The notes under the pieces are model-generated. The model did not search any database. It saw only the letters and a program-made list of their open reading frames with translations, and had not been told where the DNA came from. 64,000 nucleotides of DNA. It comes from Haemonchus contortus. Lineage: Eukaryota; Nematoda; Chromadorea; Rhabditida; Trichostrongylidae. The position numbers and the translations under genes are program-made. The DNA is taken from the NCBI GenBank assembly GCA_000469685.2, contig LS997563.1, positions 41,394,468 through 41,458,467 of the forward strand, written 5' to 3'. The stretch's first letter is position 1, and each line of letters starts with the position of its first letter. Shown one piece after another: positions 1 to 12,700 of the stretch.

Positions 1-86
1 CTGAAAAATTTTACTCAAACGGATCTACATTCTTCGATCGTTTGATGTGTTGTTTACCTTATAAGAATATCGTTTAGGGAGGTATC

Positions 87-2029
87 ATGGGTCTTCTGTC
101 AATACTGCGCAAGCAAAGGGAAAGGGAGCGTGAAATCCGTGTGTTGATTCTAGGTCTTGATAATGCAGGCAAGACCACTATTACGAAGAAGTTTCTCGGC
201 GAGGATTTGAGCTTGGTGGAGCCCACACTTGGTAAAGCTAGATATAGTATATTGAATATACCTAGCTATGTTTTATTGGCTAAAAATTGCTCATTAAGGA
301 TTCAACATCAAGACTGTGGACTTTCAAGGCTTCACGATAAATTTCTGGGATGTTGGGGGACAGAAGAGTTTGCGGTCGTATTGGCGGAATTATTTTGAAC
401 AAACGGATGCGCTTATCTGGGTTGTTGATTCCGGAGATCAAGGTTCGTCTCTTGGAAGTCTCTTTTTCTGAATTTGTTGCCTTCTATGGTGCCATCTTCA
501 GAGCGATTACTTGCATGTCGTGATGAGCTGAGATCGCTTTTGGGTGAAGAACGGCTCTCGGGTGCATCATTACTAGTTCTGGCCAACAAACAAGATCTAC
601 CCAGTGCAGCTCGTGTAACCGACATTGCCAAGGTACTAGTATTTACTTGAACATTCTCTCATTCGTAACTGATATTGCTTTTTTTTCTACATCTACTTAC
701 ACATTTTTTTGAAGCTATCTGCTTTCATTGTTGCGGTCGCTACCTATTTATCATGTTAGAGTTTTGACAGCAGCCTGCGGAGCTTTGAAAGAAGTAAGAC
801 CCTAAAATTTTTGGAGGGGAAGTAGGTGGGGGAACGGAATTATTGATCAAGGAAGCCATGAGGTAGGAAGTTTGATCCAGTGCTCCTCACGCCCCTTTCT
901 TCAATTATATCTTTGGCATATACAGTAGAACATATTTGCAGAAGAAATCATGGAATAGTAGCGGCGTTATTTTCTCATCTTCCTAAATCAATCATAAGTA
1001 GAGCACCCACAGTTCCCGCTCAGCCTGATGTGAAACGGTCTAAATAGCTCACGCCAGTGGTCTTTTTTGATGGGGCCAGTTTTTCTTTGTGAGGGTTGAC
1101 GGATGTCTTGCGTTTTTGTTTTGGACGCCCTTCGCGCTGTCCTAAAATCTCGCTGATTCTCTGTACATTTCCAGAGAGGTGGTAGGGTGACGAGAGCGAG
1201 TTCTTACGTGGCTCTTTGTTCTTTGTTTTCCTTTCACTTCTTATCTAATGTCACATATTCATTGCTAATCGCAAGATAGTGAAGTCGGGGGTCATTAATG
1301 ATCAACTTGATTTCACTACACTAGATTATTACTGCTGCTGACTTCTTCAAAAACTCAAGCACTATGCTTTATATATTTTTTATTTGGCGAGAAGTACGAA
1401 AGTCGTTGCAGTGGTGGGGACAAACAGCCGACGTAGCACGCTCTGAAGGTAGCCGTATTGCGGAAATCTTGCGGAGCTTATTAAGGCTGATGCAATAATG
1501 TCTCATTAGTCTAAACGCGAATCCCAAGCGCAGACTCAATGGTACTTATGGAAGGAGACAACAGGCGACTTGAGTGCTGCTTAGCTCCGCTGTTTAACTG
1601 TTGGGCTGCTGTGTTTCACTGAATGGAAGACCTTATTTCTCGGGCAGAAAAGGACCTTTTCCTCGTAATCGGCGCTTGCATATTCACAGGAGGCTCACAG
1701 CTTTACAGCATAAATAGCAGTAACTATTTTTGTTTGGGTACGGCAGGCCTTACCCAGGTTTACTCAGATTACCCGGTTCCACTCGAGTTCTACTTTGGTC
1801 TATGTGCGTTCCAGTTGTTCTATAACCGACTCTAAATAAATATTTGATGAAAAGGATCAGTTCCATCAATGTTAAGTCAATCAAAAGATTTCAGATGCTG
1901 GAATTGGAGGAAATCAAATCGCATCATTGGCGTATCTACAGCTGCAGTGCAATGACTGGCGAAAATCTGTTGGAGGCCGTCAGTTGGATGTGTGATGACG
2001 TTGCCAGCCGGATCTTCACTTTGGAATGA
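87..2029 (+). CDS. evl-20: ARL2 small GTPase (evl-20 orthologue), 4 exons
   Basis: Arf-like GTPase 2. In the family it works with tubulin cofactors and supports microtubule assembly; evl-20 is the C. elegans orthologue. Exons are 87-231, 299-442, 502-632 and 1895-2029. They join in frame to 184 residues, the usual ARL2 length. Visible motifs are the P-loop GLDNAGKT (23-30), WDVGGQ switch II (65-70), NKQD (125-128) and SCSA (156-159). The N-terminus [14 protein letters not shown] and the C-terminus SRIFTLE fit ARL2 better than ARL3. Introns 1 and 2 are short, but intron 3 is 1.26 kb. A GTTTAG acceptor-like site lies 13 bases before the ATG and could receive a spliced leader. Splice sites were assigned by frame and consensus. 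Confidence 0.95.
633..1894 (+). other. Long intron 3 of ARL2
   Basis: This is the 1.26-kb intron between ARL2 exons 3 and 4, ending in TTTCAG. I see no coding exon, SINE or inverted repeat in it. The short open frame at 1623-1835 has no recognisable similarity or splice context. Confidence 0.7.
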
Positions 2030-2630
2030 GCAATGCTTCGTGGTATGCTGTCGGGGGTTCTGCGTCAGCGGCTCCTGATCGACTGACGACCCTACCCCAT
2101 CGTGGGGGTCCTCATCCGTGTGTGTGTGTGTGAGAGGCCTGTGCAAATCAATGTGTGGTCGCAAACGCGTCGTAGTGGTGTGCGACGCGGTCGTATCAGC
2201 TGACCGCCAGCCTGCTCGTTTCTGCTAGACAGCTGCAAAGTCTCGTGGTCGCAACCTGCTGATGTAGGCTGCAGTATTTCTTGTCGTGGTTATTTTGATC
2301 TCATTTTATCATGGTTATCGCAGTGACGATGTACTTTGCAATATGTTGTGATAACATTGTGTAAATGTGCCAAGGGACCTTGTTTAGGGCAGTTTACGTC
2401 CTGTGGGTACTGTCATGGTAAAGTCAGGCTGCGCTCAGCTATTTTAGGCTTTCCTATTGTTTTCGTGATTTCCCAGGATTCCTTCATAATTGTACCTTCA
2501 TTGACAAATGCGGTTTCTTGGGTATAATGCTGATGAACTTGTGTTGCAGTGATCTGATAAATAGCTGGATATTAGTGGAAGTACATATTTATGTAAACAG
2601 TTTTGTTAATAAAATTAAGCAGGAGACTTC
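2030..2630 (+). other. Probable ARL2 3' UTR with poly(A) signal
   Basis: The region follows the ARL2 stop. It contains a short (GT)n run near 2119-2131 and an AATAAA at 2608-2613. The next gene, on the minus strand, has its stop at 2705, so the two genes are tail to tail with less than 100 bp between their 3' ends. Confidence 0.5.
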
Positions 2631-2704
2631 AGACAGAGCTCAGATATTAGCGTAGCAAAGGGCAATACCAACAGTCGAATCTAATATTTCTTTGACATCT
2701 TTTC

Positions 2705-3156
2705 TCAGAAGCCATGGGTACTGATCATCCTGCAGGTAACACCCATCGGCTGCTCTAAGTAACTGCCATACATCATATTACTTTTTTTCCTCACGAGTGA
2801 GTAGCGATGATTGATATGCATCTTAACCACGGTCGCTTGATTATAAAGGTGTCCAATCTGAGACAATCTATGGCCCTCAATAGTCAATTCACCTTGGTCG
2901 GGAACACCAAAATGTTCTCCGATCTCCGCCAAAACCGCCGTAGATGTCTCCTTGAATAGATTGGTGTATAATAATTGACCTTGAGTTTGGCTGTGAGAAG
3001 GCCATACACAGAGCGAAGGAGGTTGAACAGGTCATGTTTGTTCCCGCAGTCTTTTTGGGTGGCTTGGAAAGAAGTGAAAGCCAGGAAGCCGTCGGGTGTA
3101 GTCAGTTCGTCATCGAAAATCATATCTTCATGTCGCTCAAGACAAGTTCTACCCAT
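2705..3156 (-). CDS. Unidentified conserved-looking protein, 3' exons
   Basis: On the minus strand an upstream piece ends at 2980 in codons for LLTAKLK. A downstream piece, 2950-2705, begins ETSTAVLAEIGEHFG and ends in TGA. Both have ordinary globular composition. The upstream piece includes MIFDDELTTPDGFLAF and CGNKHDLFNLLRSVYG. Joining them in frame requires removing only 29 bases (2951-2979, GT..AAG). That is shorter than normal nematode introns, so this may be an ultra-short intron or a frame-breaking change in a pseudogene. The 5' boundary is not established: an ATG exists at 3156, but an upstream acceptor is equally possible. I do not recognise the family. Confidence 0.5.
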
Positions 3157-3499
3157 CAGCCCTCAAAATCGCACCGCACCAGTTCAATATCAATTGAAGC
3201 GTATTAAAGCGTTACGAAGTCCTTGGGACCAGATTATGGCGTTTGTCGCTCTGTGTCGATCTGAGAGAAATTACGTCACTTTGTACCCTCTTACGGGCTT
3301 AGGCAAACTTTTTTCGATCACCACGTGCAAATGGCTATGTGGTACGTTTGGAGGGCTTATAAAGGTCATGGGGAAGCTTTGTTATAGGATCACATGAGGG
3401 CATATAAAGAGTAGTATTACCAGATTAATATCGCCGTGCGCTCTCCAATTTCCTCGCTCGGCCCTGGGAGGAGTCCGTCATATCTGGACTCAATTCTAT

Positions 3500-3680
3500 A
3501 GAAGGTCGATAAGGATCATACTTGTGGAACCTTCACAGCCTATTCCTCTTCCTGACACATTTTTGACCATTCTCTTCCTAGCTTCTAATGTGGATAAGCC
3601 CTCGGGAGCCCAGACACCTTCAGGAGGAAGCATAATTACTATACTTGCATCCTCCTTCACCTTTACGGTTATTATCGAGA
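3500..3680 (-). CDS. Possible upstream exon of the unidentified minus-strand gene
   Basis: Minus-strand sequence reads VKEDASIVIMLPPEGVWAP and then GLSTLEARKRMVKNVSG before a stop. The composition is protein-like. It lies just upstream of the 2705-3156 exons on the same strand, so it may belong to the same gene. Its splice boundaries could not be fixed. Confidence 0.3.
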
Positions 3681-3995
3681 GTTACTGAAATGCGGGTTCC
3701 CCAAATGGTTACTGCGGGTTACTGTAGGCCGGAGGATGACCATTTGATCCACCATTTGATTAGAATAATTGGGATCTAGTGGCTGAGAAAAAGAGCTGGA
3801 TGTGAAGGATTTTCTCAAATTCGAGTTGATGCCCTCGTCCTCCTCCTCGTCTTACCGTATCCCTCTGCCAGCACAGCTTTTTCTCCTGGAACATCTGTAT
3901 GTGATTTGATTTCTCTGAATTGTTTTTAAACACAGCGTTTGCCAGCCATCTTCCTTCTCCTTGGCTGCCAGACCACGAATGTAATCATTTCAGAG

Positions 3996-4291
3996 ATGAG
4001 TAGTCATGTCGAATTTGCGTTCCATTATCGAATTACTGAATTTATGCGTCTGATTGTCGACGATGTTGATTTCATGGAAACCGATGGTCTAATGGAAGTT
4101 GCTGAATGGATGATGAAGAAGATCAGGTTTGACGAAGAATTTCCAGTTGATGTTTATTCCATGTGGTTGACGAAAACTCTCTCAGCAGTTTAATTTTTCT
4201 CAGAGGACGCGTCTGTCCGTTCGCTGCTCGTTTTTCAATCGATGAAGAGGACGAGGTCGAAGTCGACAATATTACAGTTGCCTTCCTATTT
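3996..4291 (+). CDS. Candidate N-terminal exons with PB1-like domain
   Basis: An ATG at 3996 follows a TTTCAG acceptor closely, a layout suited to spliced-leader addition. Exon 3996-4162 and exon 4204-4291 join in frame to 85 codons. They start MSSHVEFAFHYRITEFMRLI and end with an acidic DEEDEVEVDN stretch. Basic/hydrophobic strands followed by an acidic OPCA-like motif is the PB1-domain pattern, as found at the N-terminus of p62/SQST-1 and NBR1. The proposed donor ATGTGG is weak. The link to the large gene starting at 6721 is inference: the exons in between (where a ZZ finger would be expected) were not found, and a transposon occupies much of the gap. Confidence 0.35.
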
Positions 4292-5003
4292 GTGAGTCCG
4301 CTGATGCTCGACTAATATTTACCCGTTGCGGGTTACTTTGACCATTGTTGGGGGCCGATAGTCAGATGGATCTGGCGTCCCAATGATACGGTTCGAGATT
4401 ACAGTTAGGGTCTGGGAGAATGGAAACTTCCCAGGTCGGAGGGGAACGTTCGGAGAAAGTCGCAGGTACAGCTAATTATCAGAATGAAGTCGAAAGTTCA
4501 TGGTTTTTATACCCAGGGTGCACGTGCCATCCATGTGTACCCCTCCCGTCCCTCGCCCCGATCGCGAGAGGCGTTCCTCGGCGTACCGTCGGGAAATTCA
4601 CGTGTGCAGCTCATTGACCCTGGGAGCCGGAACAGCTGATAGCGCTCAGTCTTCTTATCTGACTGACATTGAGGACGGTAATAGAATAGATCATTGGTCG
4701 TAACGAAAAAAACAATAAGAAAATGTTTCTCGCAGCTGACTCCCCTCCCAATACATTAGCCATTTGTCTTGAAGGAGCAAAGGTTACTTTTTCCCCTTTG
4801 TTTTTGCTTACATCCAGATCTTCGATATATCGTTTGGGTGGGAAAAATTAGCTGAATTGAACTAAAGTTTCGGTAATAGTCAATGATAAAAGATAAAAAG
4901 GATAAAGGTTTTGGCGTTAATCAATCCCGTCTGAGGGATGCGCCCCCGCACTCGTCTTCCATTCAGAATCGTAGTAGCGTAATGAGTGCGTATGTGGCCT
5001 ATA

Positions 5004-6185
5004 GGGTACGGGAATAAATTTTCGATCGCACCTAATCAAGCTCGCCTCGCACCTAGGCGCGAAGAGACCTTAATTAGGTGCGAAGACTAAGCGGTAATTA
5101 TGCTGCTCGCACTCGCTACTAATCGAGTTAAAACTTGTCAACTAAAGAGGTTAATGACGGTTTAAAAAATGGAGTTTCTCTTTGGAAAAATGAGTTTTTT
5201 GAAAGGAAAAATTCCGATATCAATTTCAACGGTTTTGAGAGTTTTAATTCCACGCACAATAAATAAGTTCAATATATTTTATTTCAAGTTCCTGGAAAAT
5301 AGATAAAACACTTCAACTTATTCTTTTCTCGTATTTTCGTTCATTTGCGAAGCGATGTAGTTCTCTAGAGTTGTTAAATATTGGGACTACCCTTTATTGA
5401 TAGGTCATTGAACGCCCCATGGCTCACCATTCAGGCCGTTTGTCAGTTTTCTTTTACTTAACTTTTTAGAACATTACCATGTACTCTAGAGACGCACTGT
5501 ACTAAATCGATGAACTTAAAGGGTGTTCTCCCGTTTCAAACTATTTGGAAGTGCGCGGTCCATGTGGCCCTCTTCCTCCTTTGTCCGAACTTTTCACTTT
5601 TGCTCCGGAAGCTCCAGCAGTACAAAATGATTTTTTCGGAAGATCTGCGTCTACACAGCCTCTCCGAATGCAGCGGGGCCCCGTAGCACAACAATCGCTC
5701 TACACGTTTCCTGCACCCCCACAGCCTTCTACTAGCTTCGATGAACTTCAACAGCAAGGAGCAAGCCGCCAGCAAATACAAGAATTTTGTACAAAGATTT
5801 CCAGATTCGTAACAAACAAAATATCTAAGTTTCTACTTATAAATTTAAGTTTCATTTTATGCACTCTTACTATCAAGGAATTGAACCGTTTCCTAAAACA
5901 TCACAGGAACTTTGTTCACAAAATATATTGAATTTACTTATTATGCATGGGAATAAAACTCTCAGAACCGTTGGAATTGGTAGTGGAACTTTTTCTTGAT
6001 AAAGAAAACTTTTTTTAAAAACTAGATTTTTTAGATGACCTCTTTAGAAGACAAGTTTCAACTCGATTAGTAGTGAGTGCGAGCAGCATAATTACCGCTT
6101 AGTCTTCGCACCTAGTTAAGGTCACTTCGTGCTCAGGTGCGAGGCGAGCTTGATTAGGTGTGATCAAAAATTTATTCGCACACCC
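5004..6185. mobile_element. Non-autonomous Mutator-like element, 1182 bp
   Basis: Long imperfect terminal inverted repeats (about 150 bp strongly matching, weaker similarity to about 280 bp) begin GGGTACGGGAATAAA on the left and GGGTGTGCGAATAAA on the right. The perfect 10-base sequence GTGGCCTATA flanks both sides (4994-5003 and 6186-6195). Termini starting GGG with a 9-11 bp target duplication point to the Mutator superfamily; Merlin is less likely. No transposase is encoded. The middle carries one open frame (see 5545). Confidence 0.85.
5545..5931 (+). CDS. Open frame inside the Mutator-like element
   Basis: This is a 128-codon frame. Its first part is Pro/Gln/Ser-rich and host-like (PPLSELFTFAPEAPAVQ, then TFPAPPQPSTSFDELQQQG), while its last part falls into the AT-rich inner flank of the right inverted repeat. 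It has no transposase motif. It could be a captured piece of a host exon (Pack-MULE style) or a chance frame. Confidence 0.25.
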   Translation: MEVRGPCGPLPPLSELFTFAPEAPAVQNDFFGRSASTQPLRMQRGPVAQQSLYTFPAPPQPSTSFDELQQQGASRQQIQEFCTKISRFVTNKISKFLLINLSFILCTLTIKELNRFLKHHRNFVHKIY

Positions 6186-6720
6186 GTGGCCTATACAATG
6201 ACTTGCGGTGGCCAGCCGATGTACAAGTCGGTGCTTTTGTCCTCCCAGACGAGTCTGGTCCCAGTTCACCCTCCCCGGAGGGATGGAAGGCATGGTTGGC
6301 CTAGGCGGGCATCGATCCGGGATTCGGACCCCTGACCGTGCGTGTGAGATAGTGCGCCACTTGCCACTACACCACCTCCGCCCCAAAGTGTCGATAGTAA
6401 TTAGTGATAAATTGCAAAATATGTGATAAAGTTGAATTTCATATTTTCGAACTCAGACCAGGGTGATGAATGCTGTTCGGAGTTGCCTGCAATTTGCGAA
6501 CTTTACCCGGTTCCTGGCTTATCCTCCTTGTCTATAACGTTTAGTTTTAGTGCAGAATAATTCCTGTAGAATAGCGCTCCCTGAGTTTTGTCAGGGATTG
6601 AACCCACTGGCCCATGCGCAGGAAAATCCGGGAGAAGCCGGTCTTGAATTTGGTTGAGCGTACAATAATCTTATTAATTGTGCTCCAAATAATTAAGATG
6701 ATTGAAAATCTTAATTTAAG

Positions 6721-9700
6721 GACCTCTTGCTGACTTGCCAAAAACGGCAGGTAGAGCGTGTCGACTTTGAAGTCGAAAGTGAACCTCGTACGGTGTGCTG
6801 GAAATGCCATACGTTCGCTGCTGAGAAGGTAAGGGTCAGGTTAATACTCATCTGAGCAAAGGAATGAGCTTTTCTACATTTTTATGTTTTGACAATGTAA
6901 TTCTTTCTATTTTCAGATCGCCAAAGATCCATCGAAGGATATCCCCTTGTTCGAGCCAACGGACGTCGAATTTGATGCCGGTTTTATCGACTTCCTCAAG
7001 AAGTTGGAAGAGCGTCAAGAGATGATCAAGGTAGAAGATGCGCTTGCTTTCTTCGGCAGAGTAAACCTTTAATATCACCGTGAAAAGGTCCTGGAATATT
7101 TGAATCGAAACAATGTTGAAGGGTATTCCAGGAATCCGCGCTACGTCTTCTTTCTCCACCTCGTCCGTCTGTGCTACCTGAGCAGAACCGTCTGGAAAAG
7201 TCTGTCCAGACGACTGGCTCCTGCACAGCACTTCCAGCTGATGCGTTCGTCCCTGAGGTAAGCTCCAAAACCAGAGATCCTTATTCCGAGAAGAGAGCAC
7301 CTATCTCTTAAACAAACATTAGATTCGCTGAAGTCTCCATTTTCCAGCTTCCATCACCGGATTTAGCCGAATTCCATGATGCACAAGTGGACATCGGAAG
7401 CAGCGTCGACAATTTTGTTGATGCACTCTTTGATTTCGAGCCAAAATCTAAGAACAATAGTGCAGTTTTCAAGCGGTAGGCATTGATAAAGTTGGCTCAT
7501 TCGGACTCCTTTTACCTAAGAGAAGCACTACTGCGGAGAGGGGCCGAGGGGGAGGGGGGTGGGCAAGTTCCAAGAGGCAAAACTGAACTGTGCGGCAAGT
7601 GGTGTCGAAAAACCTTTCAAAAGGACAATAACTTGTTCTCTGGTATTCTAGGCTGAAAACATAACGCAGTCGACATTCTGCCTTCGGTTTTACGACTCCG
7701 TCCTTGCCCTTTCTGTCGATTTTTCGGGGCGGAAGACGTTGGTTTTTAGGACAGAAGTATCGGAGTGAATTTACGTAGGTCACCCTCATGCGTAAAAGAA
7801 GAGTCTGGAAGGATCCCACATTCTGGTGGCAAATGTAGGAAAATGGAGGGCCTAAGGGTAACCAGGTCCTCCCTCGTTTTCTCTTCGGTCGTTCAAGAAG
7901 GTGACTCACCATGTAATGGTGCTGCCTGGTCTTCCCGGATTCTGGGAAACCGTTGGACCGCCTACGACCAGCGCAGTAGAGACCTCCCTTTTCTTGTCCT
8001 ACTTTCGTTATTTTACTTACTTTATTCAATTGTTTATGTTTAGCTATCCTGCATCACGTTTCTTCCCATCAAGAAATATCAATTGGGGAAATCAAGCAGA
8101 ACTCGTTGGTTGTTGGGGGAACTCATCGAGGAAGGTAGGTAATCCGTCTAATACCCACTTACTCCTACCCAGTGGTCAATTCCTTTTTGAAGATCGCTCT
8201 ACCATGGTCGTGTCGATCTTTGCAACAGTTTGGTTCTGTTCGGGAAATGAATTCACCATCCACGGTCGAGGACCTTATAGCTCTTCATGATAGCGCTGCA
8301 ATTTGTCATAGGGTGCAAAAAGTAAGTTTACTTATTCATCTCTAATGTTCTCCTTACCCTTGGCCACCCTTCAATACCATCCGTTTTTTTCAGAAATGGG
8401 ATAGGCTCCAAAGTGAAGCTGGTTTGTCGATGACAGCCGCATTGAGTACTGGTATAGGAGGAGTTGAAGAGTGTTCACAAGAACAGCCTCAACCTGAAAA
8501 AAAGAGTAAACGACGTGAAAACGAAGAGGTAAGTGGTTGGCCCTTTCTTTTTACTTAGGAACAAATTTTCAAAGTCATACTTCGTCATTTACAGTGGGTT
8601 GCCGCTCTGTTGAAAATGCTCGAACAAAAGCCGACGAAAAGCCGAAAACTTCTTCGAGGGCTCATCAACTATTCCAAAGAACATAAGTCTTCAAAATCGT
8701 CGAAGTCACGTAGTGCTGCTATGCACCCTGTCTTACCCTCGAAGCACTCAGACTCTGAAACAAAGGAGTCTTCTTCAGAAAATGGCCCAGCGCCATCGGC
8801 GGACAATGCCAATCCGGCTGTGGATGTCTACGAGTACATGAGGATGAAGCTCAAGGAGCATGAGAAATCGAAGGTAAGGAAACCCTTTTAACGGACAATT
8901 CGGGGATCTCAATTGGGCATTTCTTCAACAGCTAAGTTTAGAAAGACTCCGGAAAAGAGGCCAAAGTGGAATCAAAGCCAAAGAAGGTGAAAAAAGAGAA
9001 AAATCAGAACGACATTCGTGTGTACCTAGTGGGACGGAAGGTGAGTTCTGCTCTTGTGCTTCATGGTTTTTTCTCCTGAGACAGCTGCTATGCAACATCT
9101 GGAACCTTTCATCATTCGTCCAATAATATTTAGCGGCTCGAGTCCCGGCCTCGGCTTTCTGAGAGGGCTTTCTAAGTTCAACAACAGCTTTCACTATCGT
9201 ATTTGCCAAATGTCTAGCATTCAGCTAGCTATCACCTCATGAATTAACGAGGCTGCCCTATTCTTCCGGTTATTGGCTCGATGCCTTCAGCTTAATTTCT
9301 CAGATCCTTCTTCAAAACGGTTCATTTTAGCCTCTATTCCCCGGCCTTCTTCAATTTTTCGTTTTTCATCTTTCAAATCTTCTTGACTCCACTCGCTTTT
9401 CCTAATGTCTGTAAGTTCGTTGATGGCTTCTGGGCGCTCATTCTGATGTTTTTTCCCGGTGGAAACAGTTTTTTTTATCTAGGCTTTATTTTAGTTGAAG
9501 TCTGGGTTCTGCTCAAGTCTCACTGACGTCATTCGTAGGGACGTCATCCCCATCGGGTTTCCAGTTTATTAATTCCTACAGCTTTTTCCAGATTTACCGT
9601 ATCCCATAGGTCTCTGAAGAAGTTATTCAAAGGCAGTATTCAGTCTTAGGGTACGGAAAATGTGAGGAGATGGGTCTGCCATGCATGTCACTGGTGGATT

Positions 9701-12700
9701 CCTCGATTCCGCTGCGACGGACTACGATATTCTCTCTTCGAGACCTTTCTAACCCTTCTAATTTCTTTTGCTCATGACTCGACACCGTTTTCACTGATCT
9801 ACCACCTAACCACATTACTCCAGATTGGTGCCCTTTACACACGTGTTCTTTGTTATCTGAAGGTACCCCTTTTTGGGTGTCACTTTGTCTCGGAAGTTCC
9901 TGAAAGGTTGGCGACTGCTCGCATCTTTTTACGCCTCTCAAACTTTCATTTGCAGGTTAGCGAACCGTCGTGTAAGACTTGCGGTGCTCAAACTGATATC
10001 CGGGATTACCTAGTAGGAAAAAAAGTCAAAGTTTCACAAGAGGTAGAAATCGAACCATCCACAGTCACAGCTACTCCACAAAAGGAACAGTCTAAAGCGA
10101 CTAAAATCAAGGTAAACTACTTCAAACTCGGAAAATGAAGCTTTCTCCTGAATACTTGAGAATGTGTTTCTTAGAAAATCAAATTTATATTGTTTTAGTC
10201 GTTGTCAAAGAATCGAATTGCTGGGAAATACGTGAAATTGAACAAAACTCCTACCGTTGCAGTGGTTGGGGTGAGCGGTTGTTCTCTACTTCTTCGTATT
10301 TACACTTTTACCCACAGAACAGACTTCATCCAAATGTTCACTGATGCTCTTTCGTCTATTTACAATAAATTTAGGAATCGAACACACGTTTTGTTGGTCG
10401 TCTTTCTTACACGGCTGTCGTCTACGGTAAAAGTTTCAAACTCACAAATCTGTCTCGAAAGGAGCTTCATCTCAGCGTATGTTTATTTATTTGTTTGCGG
10501 TTAGAGAGTGACGGGCGTAAACAACTTAACTTGATCATTATCTGTGGGATCTATCAGTTCAAGTGCGCCAGTGACAAATGCAGGAAGAAATACCAGAAGC
10601 TAATCTATTGGGCCCAAGGGTCAACTTTTGTAGCGAAATAGAATCTCTCTTGTCTTTCTGATGGAGGTTTCCGTCCTTCCACGGTGGGTGTGGTGCAGTA
10701 GGATCGAAATTTTCGCGTCGCGGTGAGAGACGCCGCGCGCGAAGGAGTGTAGCAGAATGCAGCAAGAAATTCAGGAACAAAATAACTAGCAACGGAATCA
10801 TGCCATAAGTACTAATCGCATAGCGATTGAGCTGCATGAGAAACGCTAGGACTGTTATAACGAGGCAAATGGTCCGCGACAGCCGCGTGCGGCGGATCGA
10901 TTACACAAAACCGTTCCTACTGCTCGCCTCCCTCCCAGGGTCTATTGAAATTTGTTTAGCTAAAAATTGTGTAGTTGATCATAACAGTAGGCCTCGTCAA
11001 CTCCGGCTTGTAGTCAAATGCATGGCGCACTCTACAAGTCGCGCGAAACAATCGAAGCAAATGCACTACCCTTTTTATAATCTTGGATTCTTGGAGAGTT
11101 CCCATAAATTTCAGGTCGCTCCCATCGATTGGCCAGAGCACATCCAACTGTTGCACCCAATTTCAGCAACGATTTTGGCTCCAGGACAAACTAAGGACAT
11201 GGCGTAAGTGATGGAAATTTTCAATGGGTAATCATTCATGTGCAAAGAACATATAGCGCGTAGTACGGAGGTCATTTCAGGGTTACCGTAACCCGTTCCG
11301 ATGGAACGGTTGCTTCGGAATGTCACCTGTTGTCGATTGTTCATCGAAAGACTACAGTGTCCCACGTTCTCACATTTAGAATTGACGCTATGGCCGTTCA
11401 TCACGAAGGTACCCTGTGTTGTTTGTTTAACCTTTTACCTAGTAGTCGATCTATCGCCACTCAGTGCTTCTTTTGTAGGCCCACTACTATCGGAGCTTTA
11501 TACACCAGAAGAAGTCAAAATGATCACCACATTCCGCCCAGTACTGAATCTTCCTCGTCCTCTTGATGAGGGTCAACAACAGTCTTCCGATGAGGTGAGC
11601 GTTCTTGGCTGATAATATGATCGATAGGGGGAGGCTTTGGAAATGAAGCGTTGAAGGTCTGTTAGAGAAGGTTTTCCACAACTATGTGCCTTTTATTAAT
11701 GTCCTGTCCCCAGCTACTTGTTCTTCTCTAGAATTGACAGTTTTTGAGGTAAAAATGGCTGTGATAATTCGCCCATCTGTGAGGGTGTCCTAGAACTTTC
11801 AGTAGTGAAGGGAAGGGGGCATCGGGGTGGAAAAACAGCTTCTTCAAAATTGAAAAGGGAAGGTACATGGGTGGCATTTTCCTGTGTGAACAGATTTCCG
11901 TGGTTTTGTAGATGCTCGTGGGTCCAAACCTGAATGGTTTGGCTTACAGACCAAATATTACAGTTGAGCTGACACTTCTATGAAGTCACTCAACTTCGCC
12001 CTCCAAGATTCTACTTCCTTGTTTTTTTTTATTTTTAGTTAAATTTGCTCAAGGTGGTAGTATTTTTATGATTTTTTCATTCATTTTGGATGTGTTGATG
12101 AACTGAAGAGTAAACAAGTAAACAAGTAAGTCATGTAAGTTGAATGAAGCGATGCTATTTTCAGGCTGAGGCCACGGAAACTGTTCACACTGTCATCAAT
12201 ATGCTGAAGGTAAGCGGCGTTTCAATGTTCTGCCTGATAAAGTTTTTGAAATGCTGGTTTTCAGGATGAAGTTGACAGCATGTGTACCGGAGTTATTCCA
12301 CAAACTAAGGTAATTCATTGCAAAAGCCGTATGCGATTTCGAAATTACCTACAAAAAACGGATTCTTGACGTCGAACTTTCACTCATTAGACAATATCAT
12401 CCCTCCGCTGCTTTGTGATGAAGCTTCCTCCTCAGGGACATTGTCTACTTGAAAGTATAGCCATTACGCATGAAGGATGGTGGTGCAGGAGCTAATAGTT
12501 TCACTCTGACGCTAGTGATCCCTAGATCAAACCTAGATCGAACATTTAGGAAATTTTTTTATATTATTTCATTGAATGCGCTCAAAAATCGAGAAGAAAG
12601 AAATATTTTTCGGGGCTTTCGGGAACATCAAGGAAAATTTTATTTTAATTTATTGAATGCGCTCAAAAATCAAGAAAAAAGGACTCGGGTTTTGGGACAA

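Larger units (their letters stand above)
4893..6386 (-). repeat. tRNA-derived SINE copy 1, split by a DNA transposon
   Basis: The 3' tail (4893-4993) and the tRNA-like head (6196-6385) of one minus-oriented SINE are separated by a 1.18-kb insertion. The head carries a B-box-like GGTCCGAATCC and an A-box TGGTGTAGTGG when read on the minus strand. Both halves match the uninterrupted copies at 25864, 31385, 33697 and 37867. Confidence 0.85.

Noticed and set aside
5545..5931. Transposase of the Mutator-like element
   Set aside because: No catalytic or zinc-finger motif is visible. The frame is Pro/Gln/Ser-rich and too short.
9662..10138. 158-codon plus-strand open frame
   Set aside because: Only its last part (from 9956) is a real exon, bounded by TTTGCAG and GTAAAC. 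The earlier part is intron read-through.
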